From positions 101,463 through 165,462 of the forward strand of contig CAZYQI010000003.1 in assembly GCA_964649745.1 (NCBI GenBank): DNA of 64,000 nucleotides. Reading direction: 5' to 3'. This document shows, one piece after another, positions 1 to 7,570 of this stretch (its first letter is position 1; each line of letters opens with the position of its first letter). A program made the position numbers and the translations under genes. This stretch comes from CAZEHS01 sp964649745 (GTDB lineage Bacteria > Bacillota > Clostridia > Peptostreptococcales > Acidaminobacteraceae). The notes beneath the pieces were generated by a model. The model was given only the letters and a program-made list of their open reading frames with translations, searched no databases and was not told the DNA's origin.

Positions 1-1527
1 CCACTGGGCATGGCGGTCTGTAACCTTCTGATCCGGATACAGGAATGCATCCAGATAACGCTTCAGCAGATCCTTACTGGTGAGCTCCTGGGATTTCATG
101 ATAACATCCCTGGGCAGCTCCTTGCGGTATTCCTCATCAAAATTGGCAATAAGCCTCCCCATCAGCTCCGCGCATTGCTTGCGGATGTCCTCCTCCGGGT
201 GGGCCAGCATTTCATAGAGGAAATTCAGCGTGGTCATCTTTTGTTTAACCGTCAGGTAAAGACCGTATTCTTCCAGCACGAAGATGTAACCTCGAAGATC
301 GTTCACCGCTTCCTCTCCCCGGGCGTTTTCCAGCACGGCATTCAGAGAGGATTCATCCTTAAGGGTATGCATCAGGCGGATATTGTGGCGAATCGCCTGA
401 TACTTGATATTATCAATGACAGCGCTCCCCTGCAGAAGAGCGTAATGGGGCTTTGCATGTTTTTTTGAGGTCAGCTCCGGCAGAGGCCTGTGTACATCCA
501 CCTCCACCCCGTGGTAGCGCATGAAATCCTCGAAATCCCGCAGTTTGGCATAGACACGGCGGTACCGCTTCTCCTTAGCCTCGTCCACATTGTCCAGCTT
601 CTCCAGAATCACATCAAAGGATTCTGCCAGGTCGTAGAACTGCATCGTGAAGGGGTACCGGCTGTCCCGGGGTGCCTTGACGCAGAAGTCGCTGTAGATA
701 AGGATCAGGGCCTCGATGGGCAGGTTCTCCAGCTCCAGGTCCCAGGTGGAATGATTGACGGCTACATTGCGGATATAGGTGATATCCCTGGCTTTGAACC
801 ATTCGTCGGTGTAGTAATAATGGAAATAGGCCACCCGGGAGGCTTCCTCGGGGCGACATCCGTATTTGCCGATGTCATGTCCTGCCGCCGCACCGGATAC
901 ACGGCCCAGGTCGATTTCAAACCCCAGCTGTTTAAGCTGCCTTGCAACGCGTACAGCAAGGTAGTGAACACCGCAGATATGGTCCAGGGTGGTATAACCC
1001 GCCACATCCTGGTTCAGCTTCATCATTTCGTAGATATAGTCGTTTCGGAAGGATGCCTTGAATCTGCGGTACTCCACATGGCCCTCGATCCCATCCGTTT
1101 CATTACTCAGAAACTCAAAGGGATACGCACTTTGAAAGGTCTCGTCGGAGGACTTTTTCTGGTGCTCTGAAATCACGTGCAAGAACTCCAGATATACCAC
1201 CGCCGCCTTTTCCAGTTCCGGATTTAATTCAATCTGAACGGCCTCAGGAAAGGATTTGGAAAGGGCGTAATTGTAAACGTAGTCCAGCCAGTCGTTGGGC
1301 TGATACCCGTTGGCCAGATCCAGCATGATGTCCCTGCACAGATCAAGAACCGCTGAGCAGGAATAATCCCGGCGGTTAGTCATCTGCATCAGTTTTTCGA
1401 TGATATCTCCGCTCTTTAAAAGCTGTTCCAAGCGATCGCGGTTCAGCTGATATCTCTTGACCAGCCTTCCGCTCAGAAGGTTTTCATGAATTTCACCGTA
1501 AATCGATTCCGCATGGTCTCGGTACAC
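1..1527 (-). CDS. HD-domain protein, 5' part (truncated by window edge)
   Basis: On the minus strand an uninterrupted frame runs from a GTG codon at 1527 to the window edge: 509 codons without a stop. The GTG is preceded by GAGGTGG at suitable spacing, which is why I chose it. Around residue 183 there are histidines (LDHICGVH), followed by GHDIGKYGC at about 216-224. This is the pattern of metal-dependent HD phosphohydrolases, where His-Asp pairs bind the metal. No transmembrane segment is evident, so it is probably cytosolic. The rest of the visible protein is helical and charged and I do not recognise it. The substrate is unknown and the C-terminal part lies outside the window. The + strand frames over this stretch are shadows. 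The HD assignment is confident; the function is open. Confidence 0.8.
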   Translation of the reverse strand, partial: MYRDHAESIYGEIHENLLSGRLVKRYQLNRDRLEQLLKSGDIIEKLMQMTNRRDYSCSAVLDLCRDIMLDLANGYQPNDWLDYVYNYALSKSFPEAVQIELNPELEKAAVVYLEFLHVISEHQKKSSDETFQSAYPFEFLSNETDGIEGHVEYRRFKASFRNDYIYEMMKLNQDVAGYTTLDHICGVHYLAVRVARQLKQLGFEIDLGRVSGAAAGHDIGKYGCRPEEASRVAYFHYYYTDEWFKARDITYIRNVAVNHSTWDLELENLPIEALILIYSDFCVKAPRDSRYPFTMQFYDLAESFDVILEKLDNVDEAKEKRYRRVYAKLRDFEDFMRYHGVEVDVHRPLPELTSKKHAKPHYALLQGSAVIDNIKYQAIRHNIRLMHTLKDESSLNAVLENARGEEAVNDLRGYIFVLEEYGLYLTVKQKMTTLNFLYEMLAHPEEDIRKQCAELMGRLIANFDEEYRKELPRDVIMKSQELTSKDLLKRYLDAFLYPDQKVTDRHAQW

Positions 1528-1686
1528 GCAACCACCTCGCTGACAGTTTGTGGGCCTTATTCCTTATATGTTACCACAAAACCGGTGATTCTAATCATTT
1601 GATGTGATTTTACCCACCGTTTCGCCATGTATTTGTCCAGCAATCATTTTCATTGGGATGGTAGACTTCTAATAATTGCACGCGCC

Positions 1687-1718
1687 AATAAAAAAGCCCT
1701 GTCCAGCCTTTACCGGGC
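1687..1718 (-). terminator. possible weak terminator after fda
   Basis: Read on the minus strand, GCCC (1718-1715) and GGGC (1699-1696) can pair across a long loop and are followed by a T-rich run. The stem is only about 4 bp, so this is a weak candidate about 40 bp past the aldolase stop. Confidence 0.3.
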
Positions 1719-1754
1719 AGAGCTTCACACCTCGTATAGTTCCTGCAGCATTTG

Positions 1755-2642
1755 TTACATGCAGGACGCATCATAAATCGATTGAATCGATTCATCCAGC
1801 ATCTCATTGAAAGCGTCTTCTGTTTGGTTTACCTTTAACCCTTCTGTCAAGGCTCTTGAAAAACTGGCAATCAACTTATGATTTCTTGCCAGTTTTTCAT
1901 TGGCCTCTTTCCGTGAATAGCCTCCGGAGAGGGCAACTATTCGCACAACCTTGGGCGACTCCATGATCTCTTCATAGAAATTGTCCATATCCGGAATGGT
2001 GAGCTTAAGCATAATCTTGGAGCTGTCGTCCAAGGCCTTTATGTGTGCCTCAATTTCCTTTTTCAAGATGGCTTCTGCGTCCTTTTTATTAGGGCAGTGT
2101 ATGTCCACCTCCGGTTCCAGGATCGGGACAAAACCCGCTGCTATAATGACCTTCCCAATTTCAAACTGCTGATCCACAACTGCTTTAATTCCCGCTTCAT
2201 TGGCTTCTTTAATGACCGAGCGCATTTTTGTGCCGAAGATATTCCGCTCCCGGGCACGACGAAGCAAGGCGTCCAAATCCTCAATGGGCTTCATCAGCTG
2301 AACCCCATCCGCTAAATCCAACAATCCCTTATCTACCTTAATAATCGATACAATCCCCTTGGCTTCCCAGAGATAATCCGCCGTGTACTTCCCCTCCACT
2401 TTGGCATCCATGGTTTTTTCAAACAGAATGGCCGCAAGAATACGTTCTTTGGTAAAAACGGGGCTTTGCATAATGCGCGATCGCATCGTGTGGACTAATT
2501 GATACATCTCCGCTTCATCCGCATAGGCATCCTTATTGATTCCATAGATCTCAAGCGCCTTGGGTGTACTGCCGCCGCTTTGATCCAGAGCAGCGATAAA
2601 ACCGCTATCGTTTTTCATACGTTCCAACTGTGTCCTGTTCAT
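1755..2642 (-). CDS. fda: class I fructose-bisphosphate aldolase
   Basis: 295 aa. It cleaves fructose-1,6-bisphosphate to dihydroxyacetone phosphate and glyceraldehyde-3-phosphate in cytosolic glycolysis and gluconeogenesis. The sequence follows the bacterial class I (Schiff-base) Fda family known from staphylococci almost throughout: AALDQSGGSTPKAL near the N-terminus, a KVDKGL segment at about 100, GVQLMKP, EPEVDI, and VVRIVALSGGYSR near the C-terminus. Length matches the family (about 296 aa). The ATG has GGAGGG upstream at good spacing. It stands alone on the minus strand. Three short inverted repeats lie 49-89 bp upstream of the start and may be regulatory. Confidence 0.95.
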   Translation of the reverse strand: MNRTQLERMKNDSGFIAALDQSGGSTPKALEIYGINKDAYADEAEMYQLVHTMRSRIMQSPVFTKERILAAILFEKTMDAKVEGKYTADYLWEAKGIVSIIKVDKGLLDLADGVQLMKPIEDLDALLRRARERNIFGTKMRSVIKEANEAGIKAVVDQQFEIGKVIIAAGFVPILEPEVDIHCPNKKDAEAILKKEIEAHIKALDDSSKIMLKLTIPDMDNFYEEIMESPKVVRIVALSGGYSRKEANEKLARNHKLIASFSRALTEGLKVNQTEDAFNEMLDESIQSIYDASCM

Positions 2643-2690
2643 GCTAAACCCTCCGTTTTAGTATATGGTTCTTAGCTTTTTCCAGATTCC

Positions 2691-2731
2691 CTATACACGT
2701 ATAGATACCATCTTATGATGGCGCTTAAGCG
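2691..2731. promoter_or_regulatory. three tandem inverted repeats upstream of fda
   Basis: Three adjacent dyads tile this stretch: CTATAC-AC-GTATAG (2691-2704), CCATC-TTAT-GATGG (2708-2721) and CGCTTAAGCG (2722-2731). They sit in the fda upstream region, which suggests operator sites or a structured leader. I see no convincing -35/-10 pair here. Confidence 0.35.
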
Positions 2732-2793
2732 GGTTTTTATGGATACGACGAAAATTATCACTGCTAAAGATCACTCAATGTATGAAAACTGAC

Positions 2794-2846
2794 AAAAAAA
2801 AGATCATCTCCAACCGTAATTCGGATATACGGGCTGAGATAATCTT
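2794..2846 (-). terminator. intrinsic terminator of the ABC transporter operon
   Basis: On the minus strand AAGATTATCTC (2846-2836) pairs with GAGATGATCTT (2810-2800) with one wobble. An inner CCGTA/TACGG stem extends it and a run of seven T follows. This ends the three-gene operon lying at 2885-7165. Confidence 0.85.
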
Positions 2847-2852
2847 ATGTCA

Positions 2853-2872
2853 AGCAAACAATGGTGTTTGCT
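2853..2872. repeat. 8-bp inverted repeat between operon end and terminator
   Basis: AGCAAACA (2853-2860), a 4-base loop, then TGTTTGCT (2865-2872). It is a perfect small hairpin just past the adaptor gene stop and next to the terminator. It may stabilise the mRNA 3' end. Confidence 0.5.
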
Positions 2873-2884
2873 TTTGCATCTTCT

Positions 2885-3952
2885 TTACTTAGCTTTTGCT
2901 GACTCGGTGAAGATATTGACATTTACATTGAAATTCAGAAGCAATCCGTCATCAATGTTGTCGATGGTGATTTCCACCGGTACAATGGTCTCGCCGCCTT
3001 TGTTCTGCGAAACTCCCCATATTCGGGAAACCTTGCCTTTATACTCCTTCTCGGGGTCTGCATCACTATATATCTTCACATCCTGCCCCACCTTGATATT
3101 CTTGATGTACACCTCTGATACGTCAGCCTCGATTATACGGGTGTCCATATCCACGATGCTCATAATCTGGATCTCCCTGTCAACATAGTCCCCCTCTTTA
3201 CTTTTCACATCAGAGACCACGCCGTTTTTAAATGTAGATACCACCTGACTTCCGTTGGTCAGATTCGCTTCCTTGTATTTCTGTTCCATGCGCAGGATGT
3301 CCCGTTCCGTGCGTTCAATGGAATTGGCTTTTTCCTGCTCCGACTGGGTCATCGTACATTCCCCAGCTTCCAGGCTTACGGCCAGGTTCTCTACCGCCGC
3401 TCGCTTGTTGACCACCTCGGTGTTCAGATCATCATAGGCCTTTTGCGAAATGGCAGCATTTTCAAGCAAATGCCGGTTTCTAACCAGATCTTCCTCCATG
3501 GCCTTAAGCTCCTGTCTTGCGGCTTCAAGACCGGTTCTTTGCTTGATAACATCGTACTTTCCATTCCCCAGGCTGCTTTTAAGCTCCTGCAGAGCCGACT
3601 TTTTATCCTCAATGGTATTTCGGAGCTCCGTTACGTCGAAGTCGATGAGGGGCTGCCCCTCCGTAATTCTTTCCCCGACTTTCACATAGATTTTATCGAT
3701 CCGTGCGTTGAAATCCACACTGATGCCTTGCTCCTTACGGGCCTTCACGACACCGAAAGCCTCTACGCTTTGAGCCGATCCCTTCTTCTTGGCGTCGGCA
3801 TCGGCTTCTGTTTTCGCCTTGGTCGCAGCCTCGGCCTCCGCCTTCTTCATATTGATCACATTCATCCCACCGATAACCGCCACCAATAAAAGGACACTTA
3901 CTGAAGCTATCCAAAACTTCTTCGACTTTAAAAAACGACCGTGAATCTTCAT
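2885..3952 (-). CDS. HlyD/MacA-type efflux adaptor protein
   Basis: 355 aa. One N-terminal membrane anchor (about residues 12-30) is followed by a low-complexity Ala/Lys/Glu stretch, a biotinyl-lipoyl-like half (VDFNARIDKIYVKVGERI), a long coiled-coil hairpin (about 110-220), the second half-motif (GVVSDVKSKEGDYVD) and a beta-barrel domain. This is the HlyD/RND-adaptor layout. In Gram-positives such proteins act with MacB-type ABC transporters in export or membrane stress. The start ATG overlaps the TGA of the ATPase gene (ATGA), so translation is coupled. It is the last gene of the operon and is followed by a strong terminator. Cargo unknown. Confidence 0.9.
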   Translation of the reverse strand: MKIHGRFLKSKKFWIASVSVLLLVAVIGGMNVINMKKAEAEAATKAKTEADADAKKKGSAQSVEAFGVVKARKEQGISVDFNARIDKIYVKVGERITEGQPLIDFDVTELRNTIEDKKSALQELKSSLGNGKYDVIKQRTGLEAARQELKAMEEDLVRNRHLLENAAISQKAYDDLNTEVVNKRAAVENLAVSLEAGECTMTQSEQEKANSIERTERDILRMEQKYKEANLTNGSQVVSTFKNGVVSDVKSKEGDYVDREIQIMSIVDMDTRIIEADVSEVYIKNIKVGQDVKIYSDADPEKEYKGKVSRIWGVSQNKGGETIVPVEITIDNIDDGLLLNFNVNVNIFTESAKAK

Positions 3953-4623
3953 ACAATTATTCTCCCATCTCTAAGTTTTATTGTCCGGTTGCCATACTGA
4001 GCCGCTTCTTCCGAATGCGTTACTTGTATGATGGTTTTGTTTCGCTCTTGATTAACGCGCCGGAACAGCGCCATAATTTCCCGGCCTGTGACGCTGTCTA
4101 GGTTGCCGATCGGTTCATCTGCCAGGATAATATCCGGCTGATTGATCAGCGCCCGGGCTATGGCTACCCGTTGCTGTTGTCCGCCTGAAAGCTCCCTTGG
4201 CGTATGGCGGGCCCGATCCGACAAACCCACCAACTCAAGGATTTCTTCCAAGTCTCTCCTGTGCTCCTTCATATTTTTCCCCTCTAAAAGAATGGGGAGC
4301 ATCACATTTTCCTCAACATTCAGGTTAGGGATCAGGTTGTAAAATTGAAACACAAAACCAATTTCACGCCTGCGCATATCGCTGATTTCTTTGTCGTTCA
4401 TCGCTGCCAGTTCTTTTCCATTCAGTAGGATCTGTCCGCTTGTGGGGTAATCCAGCCCTCCAATGAGATAAAGCAATGTGGATTTTCCCGAACCGGATGG
4501 CCCCATCAGGGATACGAACTCCCCTTGCTTAATCTCAAAGGACAGATTTTTCAGCACATGAACATCTTCCGACTCCAACGAAAAGCTTTTACAGACGTCA
4601 TTCACATGTATAACCGTTTCCAT
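3949..4623 (-). CDS. ABC transporter ATP-binding protein (LolD/MacB type)
   Basis: 224 aa. It has Walker A GPSGSGKST at 41-49, Q-loop region VFQFYNLIPN, signature LSGGQQQR at about 145-152, and Walker B DIILADEP at about 164-171, then the switch histidine region (THSEE). It powers the FtsX-type permease encoded upstream. I chose the ATG at 4623 rather than the in-frame ATG at 4641, because GGGGAG sits just before the former while the latter overlaps the permease stop. It overlaps the downstream adaptor start by 4 bp. Family assignment is certain; substrate is not determined. Confidence 0.95.
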   Translation of the reverse strand: METVIHVNDVCKSFSLESEDVHVLKNLSFEIKQGEFVSLMGPSGSGKSTLLYLIGGLDYPTSGQILLNGKELAAMNDKEISDMRRREIGFVFQFYNLIPNLNVEENVMLPILLEGKNMKEHRRDLEEILELVGLSDRARHTPRELSGGQQQRVAIARALINQPDIILADEPIGNLDSVTGREIMALFRRVNQERNKTIIQVTHSEEAAQYGNRTIKLRDGRIIV

Positions 4624-4633
4624 AACATCTCCC

Positions 4634-7165
4634 CTATTCATATTTAAGCTCCGTTACAACACTTAGCTTGGAGGACTTTCGGGCCGGGCTGATGGAGGCC
4701 AGCACCGATACCAACACAGCACTGAGCAGACCGGTGGCAATATTGATCGGCAGCAGATAGAACGCGGAACCGATTTCCGCCTTTATGAGGATGCTGCTGA
4801 GCATCGTAACGATGACAAAACCCATAGAAGTTCCAAACACACCGCCCAGAAGACCCCCGGCCGCCGCCTCAACAAAAATCATGGTCAGGGTCTGTCGCTT
4901 GCTCATCCCAACTGAGGAGAACACCGCCAGCGAGCGTTTTCTGGAGTGAAATGACACCAGGTAGTTATTCATGACACCAATACTGCCAATGAGCATCGTG
5001 ATAACTGCGAAGGCACCCAGCAGACCGATGATCATCCCGGAATTCTTCAGGTCGTCCTCTTTATACTGTTTCACGGTCTTGAATTCTATGTAGCTGTCGG
5101 TCTTTACGCTGTCCTTTATGGTTTTAGCAATGGCTTCTGCGTCAAACCCCGGTTTCACGGCCACACCGTAGCTGCTTCCGCTCCGCTTACCAAGATCGCC
5201 ACCGATGATTCGCATACTGCCATAGGCAACAGAGGTGTTATCTCCATTGGTTTTCACAAAACCCAGAATCCGATAGGTGGCTTTAACCTCCTTCTCCCCC
5301 CGGTCGAACCGCAGCACAACCTCCTGACCTGCCTTCAGATCATATTTGTCCCGAATCATAGTAGACACCAGCAGGTTGCGGCCTTTGTAAAGCTCTTCCA
5401 ACACCGTCTGGTCATTCTCTGTGCCCAACACGTCCACCTTGTAGTAGGTATGGGCTTTGGCATCGGAGAAAGCCATAATGCTCTTAATCATAGGATTATC
5501 TTCTTCACCGTACTTGAAACCGTTGTAGCTGTTGTAGGCAAAGACCTCCTCTACCCCATCGATGGCTTTGATCCTTTGTATGGTCGTCGGGGTAGACACA
5601 GAAATGTAACCGTCGATGGCATAGTGGTTGTTATCATAGGAGGAGAGAATCTGCCCCTTGGTACTGTCACTCATGGCGGCGATGGTCACAATACTGGAGA
5701 GGCCGATTGTCAGCAGAATGGCATTGTTGATATGGGATTTGTCGGACCGTATGTTCTTCACCGCTAAAATTCCGATGTTTCCGAACAGCTTGCCGAACAG
5801 CCCTTCGGCCAAGCCCACGATCCAATGGGTCGCATAGGGAACCATCAGTATTCCGCTTGTGATGATCAGGATAATCGACACCACACCCAGCATTGCACCG
5901 GTTTTACCCGGAACTGCCACCAGAATGCCAACTGCCACAACAGCCAGAACAATACTGGTTATGAGCTTCACATTCTTTCGCTTCTTCTTTGTTCCGTCCA
6001 TCAGGTTCAACAGAATCTCCTTGACTGGAAGCCGTGAAGCTTTGGTAATGGGGATTATTGCGCTGATAATCGATAAAAACATGGCTCCCAGGAACGCGAT
6101 CAATACATCGTCGATTCCGTATACCACTCGGGGCGTTACATCCATGTTTTCACCCATCATGCCAATCAGCACCTGCACCATGGCCGCAAGGGCGCCAATT
6201 CCCAGCACTACCCCGGCTGCTCCCCCTATAAGGCCATAAACCGTGGTTTCGGCCAACATGATGGTATTGGTCATCTTTTGAGTGGCGCCGATGCTCCTGA
6301 ACGTCCCTAGGATTGGCAGCCGTTCCATCATAATGACCTTAAAGGAGGTATAAATGATAAACACGCTGATGAAGGCCACCAGGATCATCATAAAGAGGAA
6401 TGGAATCCTGACCTGGCCGGACATTTTCGCAATCTCTTCTTTGCTGACGGTTTCGTAGACATCGTGCTTGGTGTAAACGGTTTTCAGCGCTTCCATGGAA
6501 TCTTTCAGGTTTTTTATGCCGGTGGTCCGGCCATATAGGATGCTGACACTGCCTTTCTCGCCGGCCATTCTGGCAACCGTATCCCTTGGCGTAATGAATT
6601 TAGCCGCCTTTGAATTTCGTGGCTGCTTGAAATATCCCGTGGACTTTGCGAGGCCCACTACCTTGAACATGTGTTTCACATCGTTCCCGTCCGACATCTT
6701 GATATTGTCGCCCAGTTGAATTCCCTTCTCCTTGGCGTAGACCTCCCCAAGAATAACCTTCTTTCCTGCCCAGGGGTATACATCCTTTTCCATCGTCAAT
6801 GTAAAGGGATTCATCTTCTGGAGGTCCTCCAGCTCAATCCCCATCATACTGACGTCCATCGTGCTGTTTTCTTTGTCTTTGTATCGCAGAGCGGTTTCAT
6901 TTGCACCGATGACATACTCGAACAGATTCTCTACAGAAGCGATGTTCTTTTCCTTAAAATACATGCTTTCGTTGCCGTACACCATGAACTCCGCCGTGCC
7001 GATATACACCTTTACCTGCTCTACAATCATATCTTCCACTGTTTTGGAGATAGCCATGGACGCAAAGAAAAGCGCCACAGACAACGATATAGAAAGTAAG
7101 ATCAGAAAGGTACGAAACCGGTTCTCGCGGATACTCTTAATTAAAAACTTAATCAGAATGCCCAT
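4634..7165 (-). CDS. FtsX/MacB-family ABC transporter permease
   Basis: 843 aa. It has a transmembrane helix near the N-terminus and a large extracytoplasmic domain (about 40-255). A block of helices (about 260-390) and a central pair (about 400-460) follow. A second large extracytoplasmic domain (about 510-710) precedes three C-terminal helices. Duplicated FtsX core regions of this kind are typical of long MacB-like permeases. The start at 7165 is preceded by AAGGAGA at six bases. An in-frame ATG at 7198 lacks such a site. It is first gene of the operon with the ATPase and adaptor. Substrates of such systems in Firmicutes include peptides and lipids; none is indicated here. Confidence 0.9.
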   Translation of the reverse strand: MGILIKFLIKSIRENRFRTFLILLSISLSVALFFASMAISKTVEDMIVEQVKVYIGTAEFMVYGNESMYFKEKNIASVENLFEYVIGANETALRYKDKENSTMDVSMMGIELEDLQKMNPFTLTMEKDVYPWAGKKVILGEVYAKEKGIQLGDNIKMSDGNDVKHMFKVVGLAKSTGYFKQPRNSKAAKFITPRDTVARMAGEKGSVSILYGRTTGIKNLKDSMEALKTVYTKHDVYETVSKEEIAKMSGQVRIPFLFMMILVAFISVFIIYTSFKVIMMERLPILGTFRSIGATQKMTNTIMLAETTVYGLIGGAAGVVLGIGALAAMVQVLIGMMGENMDVTPRVVYGIDDVLIAFLGAMFLSIISAIIPITKASRLPVKEILLNLMDGTKKKRKNVKLITSIVLAVVAVGILVAVPGKTGAMLGVVSIILIITSGILMVPYATHWIVGLAEGLFGKLFGNIGILAVKNIRSDKSHINNAILLTIGLSSIVTIAAMSDSTKGQILSSYDNNHYAIDGYISVSTPTTIQRIKAIDGVEEVFAYNSYNGFKYGEEDNPMIKSIMAFSDAKAHTYYKVDVLGTENDQTVLEELYKGRNLLVSTMIRDKYDLKAGQEVVLRFDRGEKEVKATYRILGFVKTNGDNTSVAYGSMRIIGGDLGKRSGSSYGVAVKPGFDAEAIAKTIKDSVKTDSYIEFKTVKQYKEDDLKNSGMIIGLLGAFAVITMLIGSIGVMNNYLVSFHSRKRSLAVFSSVGMSKRQTLTMIFVEAAAGGLLGGVFGTSMGFVIVTMLSSILIKAEIGSAFYLLPINIATGLLSAVLVSVLASISPARKSSKLSVVTELKYE

Positions 7166-7245
7166 TTTGTTCTCCTTAATGCTTCTTTTCATACGCATTC
7201 GCTTTACCTGTCAAATGAAGTATACGCCAGCAACATTTCAATAAC

Positions 7246-7273
7246 CTTAAATCAATTCTTAACGTTTTCTTAG
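7246..7273. promoter_or_regulatory. phased CTTA repeats upstream of the ABC operon
   Basis: CTTAA, CTTAA and CTTAG start at 7246, 7258 and 7269, spaced 12 and 11 bp, about one helical turn. Direct repeats at this phasing are typical of OmpR-family regulator boxes. Regulator unknown. Confidence 0.3.
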
Positions 7274-7355
7274 GATGGCAAAATCAGCCTGAGCCACATC
7301 CCCTTACTCTCAAGACCCTTCCTGTTGAATCCAGTCCAATACGCCAACATATCAC

Positions 7356-7385
7356 TTGCATATTCTTCCGGATCCCGTATATAAT
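7356..7385 (+). promoter_or_regulatory. sigma-A-type promoter of the riboswitch/UPF0182 transcript
   Basis: -35 TTGCAT (7356-7361), 18-bp spacer, perfect -10 TATAAT (7380-7385). The predicted start point, about 7391-7393, falls immediately before the riboswitch P1 stem. Confidence 0.8.
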
Positions 7386-7395
7386 GAATCAATGT

Positions 7396-7488
7396 AGAGG
7401 GAGTAACAGTCTGAACCGATTTGTTCAGAATACAAGTCGTCAATACGGCAGCGGTGCTGCCCGATTTGTAGTGAAATTGTGAGACTCT
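7396..7488 (+). ncRNA. manganese riboswitch (yybP-ykoY family)
   Basis: P1 is AGAG (7396-7399) with CTCT (7485-7488), next to the conserved GGGAGTAAC. A second stem is TCTGAAC/GTTCAGA (7410-7416 with 7423-7429). The third arm has the hallmark ACAAGTCGTCAATACG (7432-7447) closing with CGATTTGT (7462-7469), and an apical GGCAGC/GCTGCC hairpin. GAGAC precedes the P1 3' strand. This matches the Mn2+-sensing family from memory of the Lactococcus example. The P1 3' strand (ACTCT) is shared with the following terminator stem. Ligand binding should therefore block termination, making it a Mn-activated ON switch. Confidence 0.88.
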
Positions 7489-7516
7489 GCACCAACGGAG
7501 GTGCAGGGTCTTTTTT
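7483..7516 (+). terminator. riboswitch-controlled intrinsic terminator
   Basis: GACTCTGCACC (7483-7493), loop of six, GGTGCAGGGTC (7500-7510), then six T. Its left arm overlaps the 3' strand of riboswitch P1, so aptamer folding and termination are mutually exclusive. Confidence 0.9.
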
Positions 7517-7570
7517 GTTTTTGCGGCCCGGGCATTTCAACTGCAATAAAATTCGATTCGGAGGGTATGC

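Noticed and set aside
10..1170. Plus-strand open frames of 152 and 226 codons
   Set aside because: They lie opposite the continuous HD-domain frame on the minus strand and show no family features or ribosome sites.
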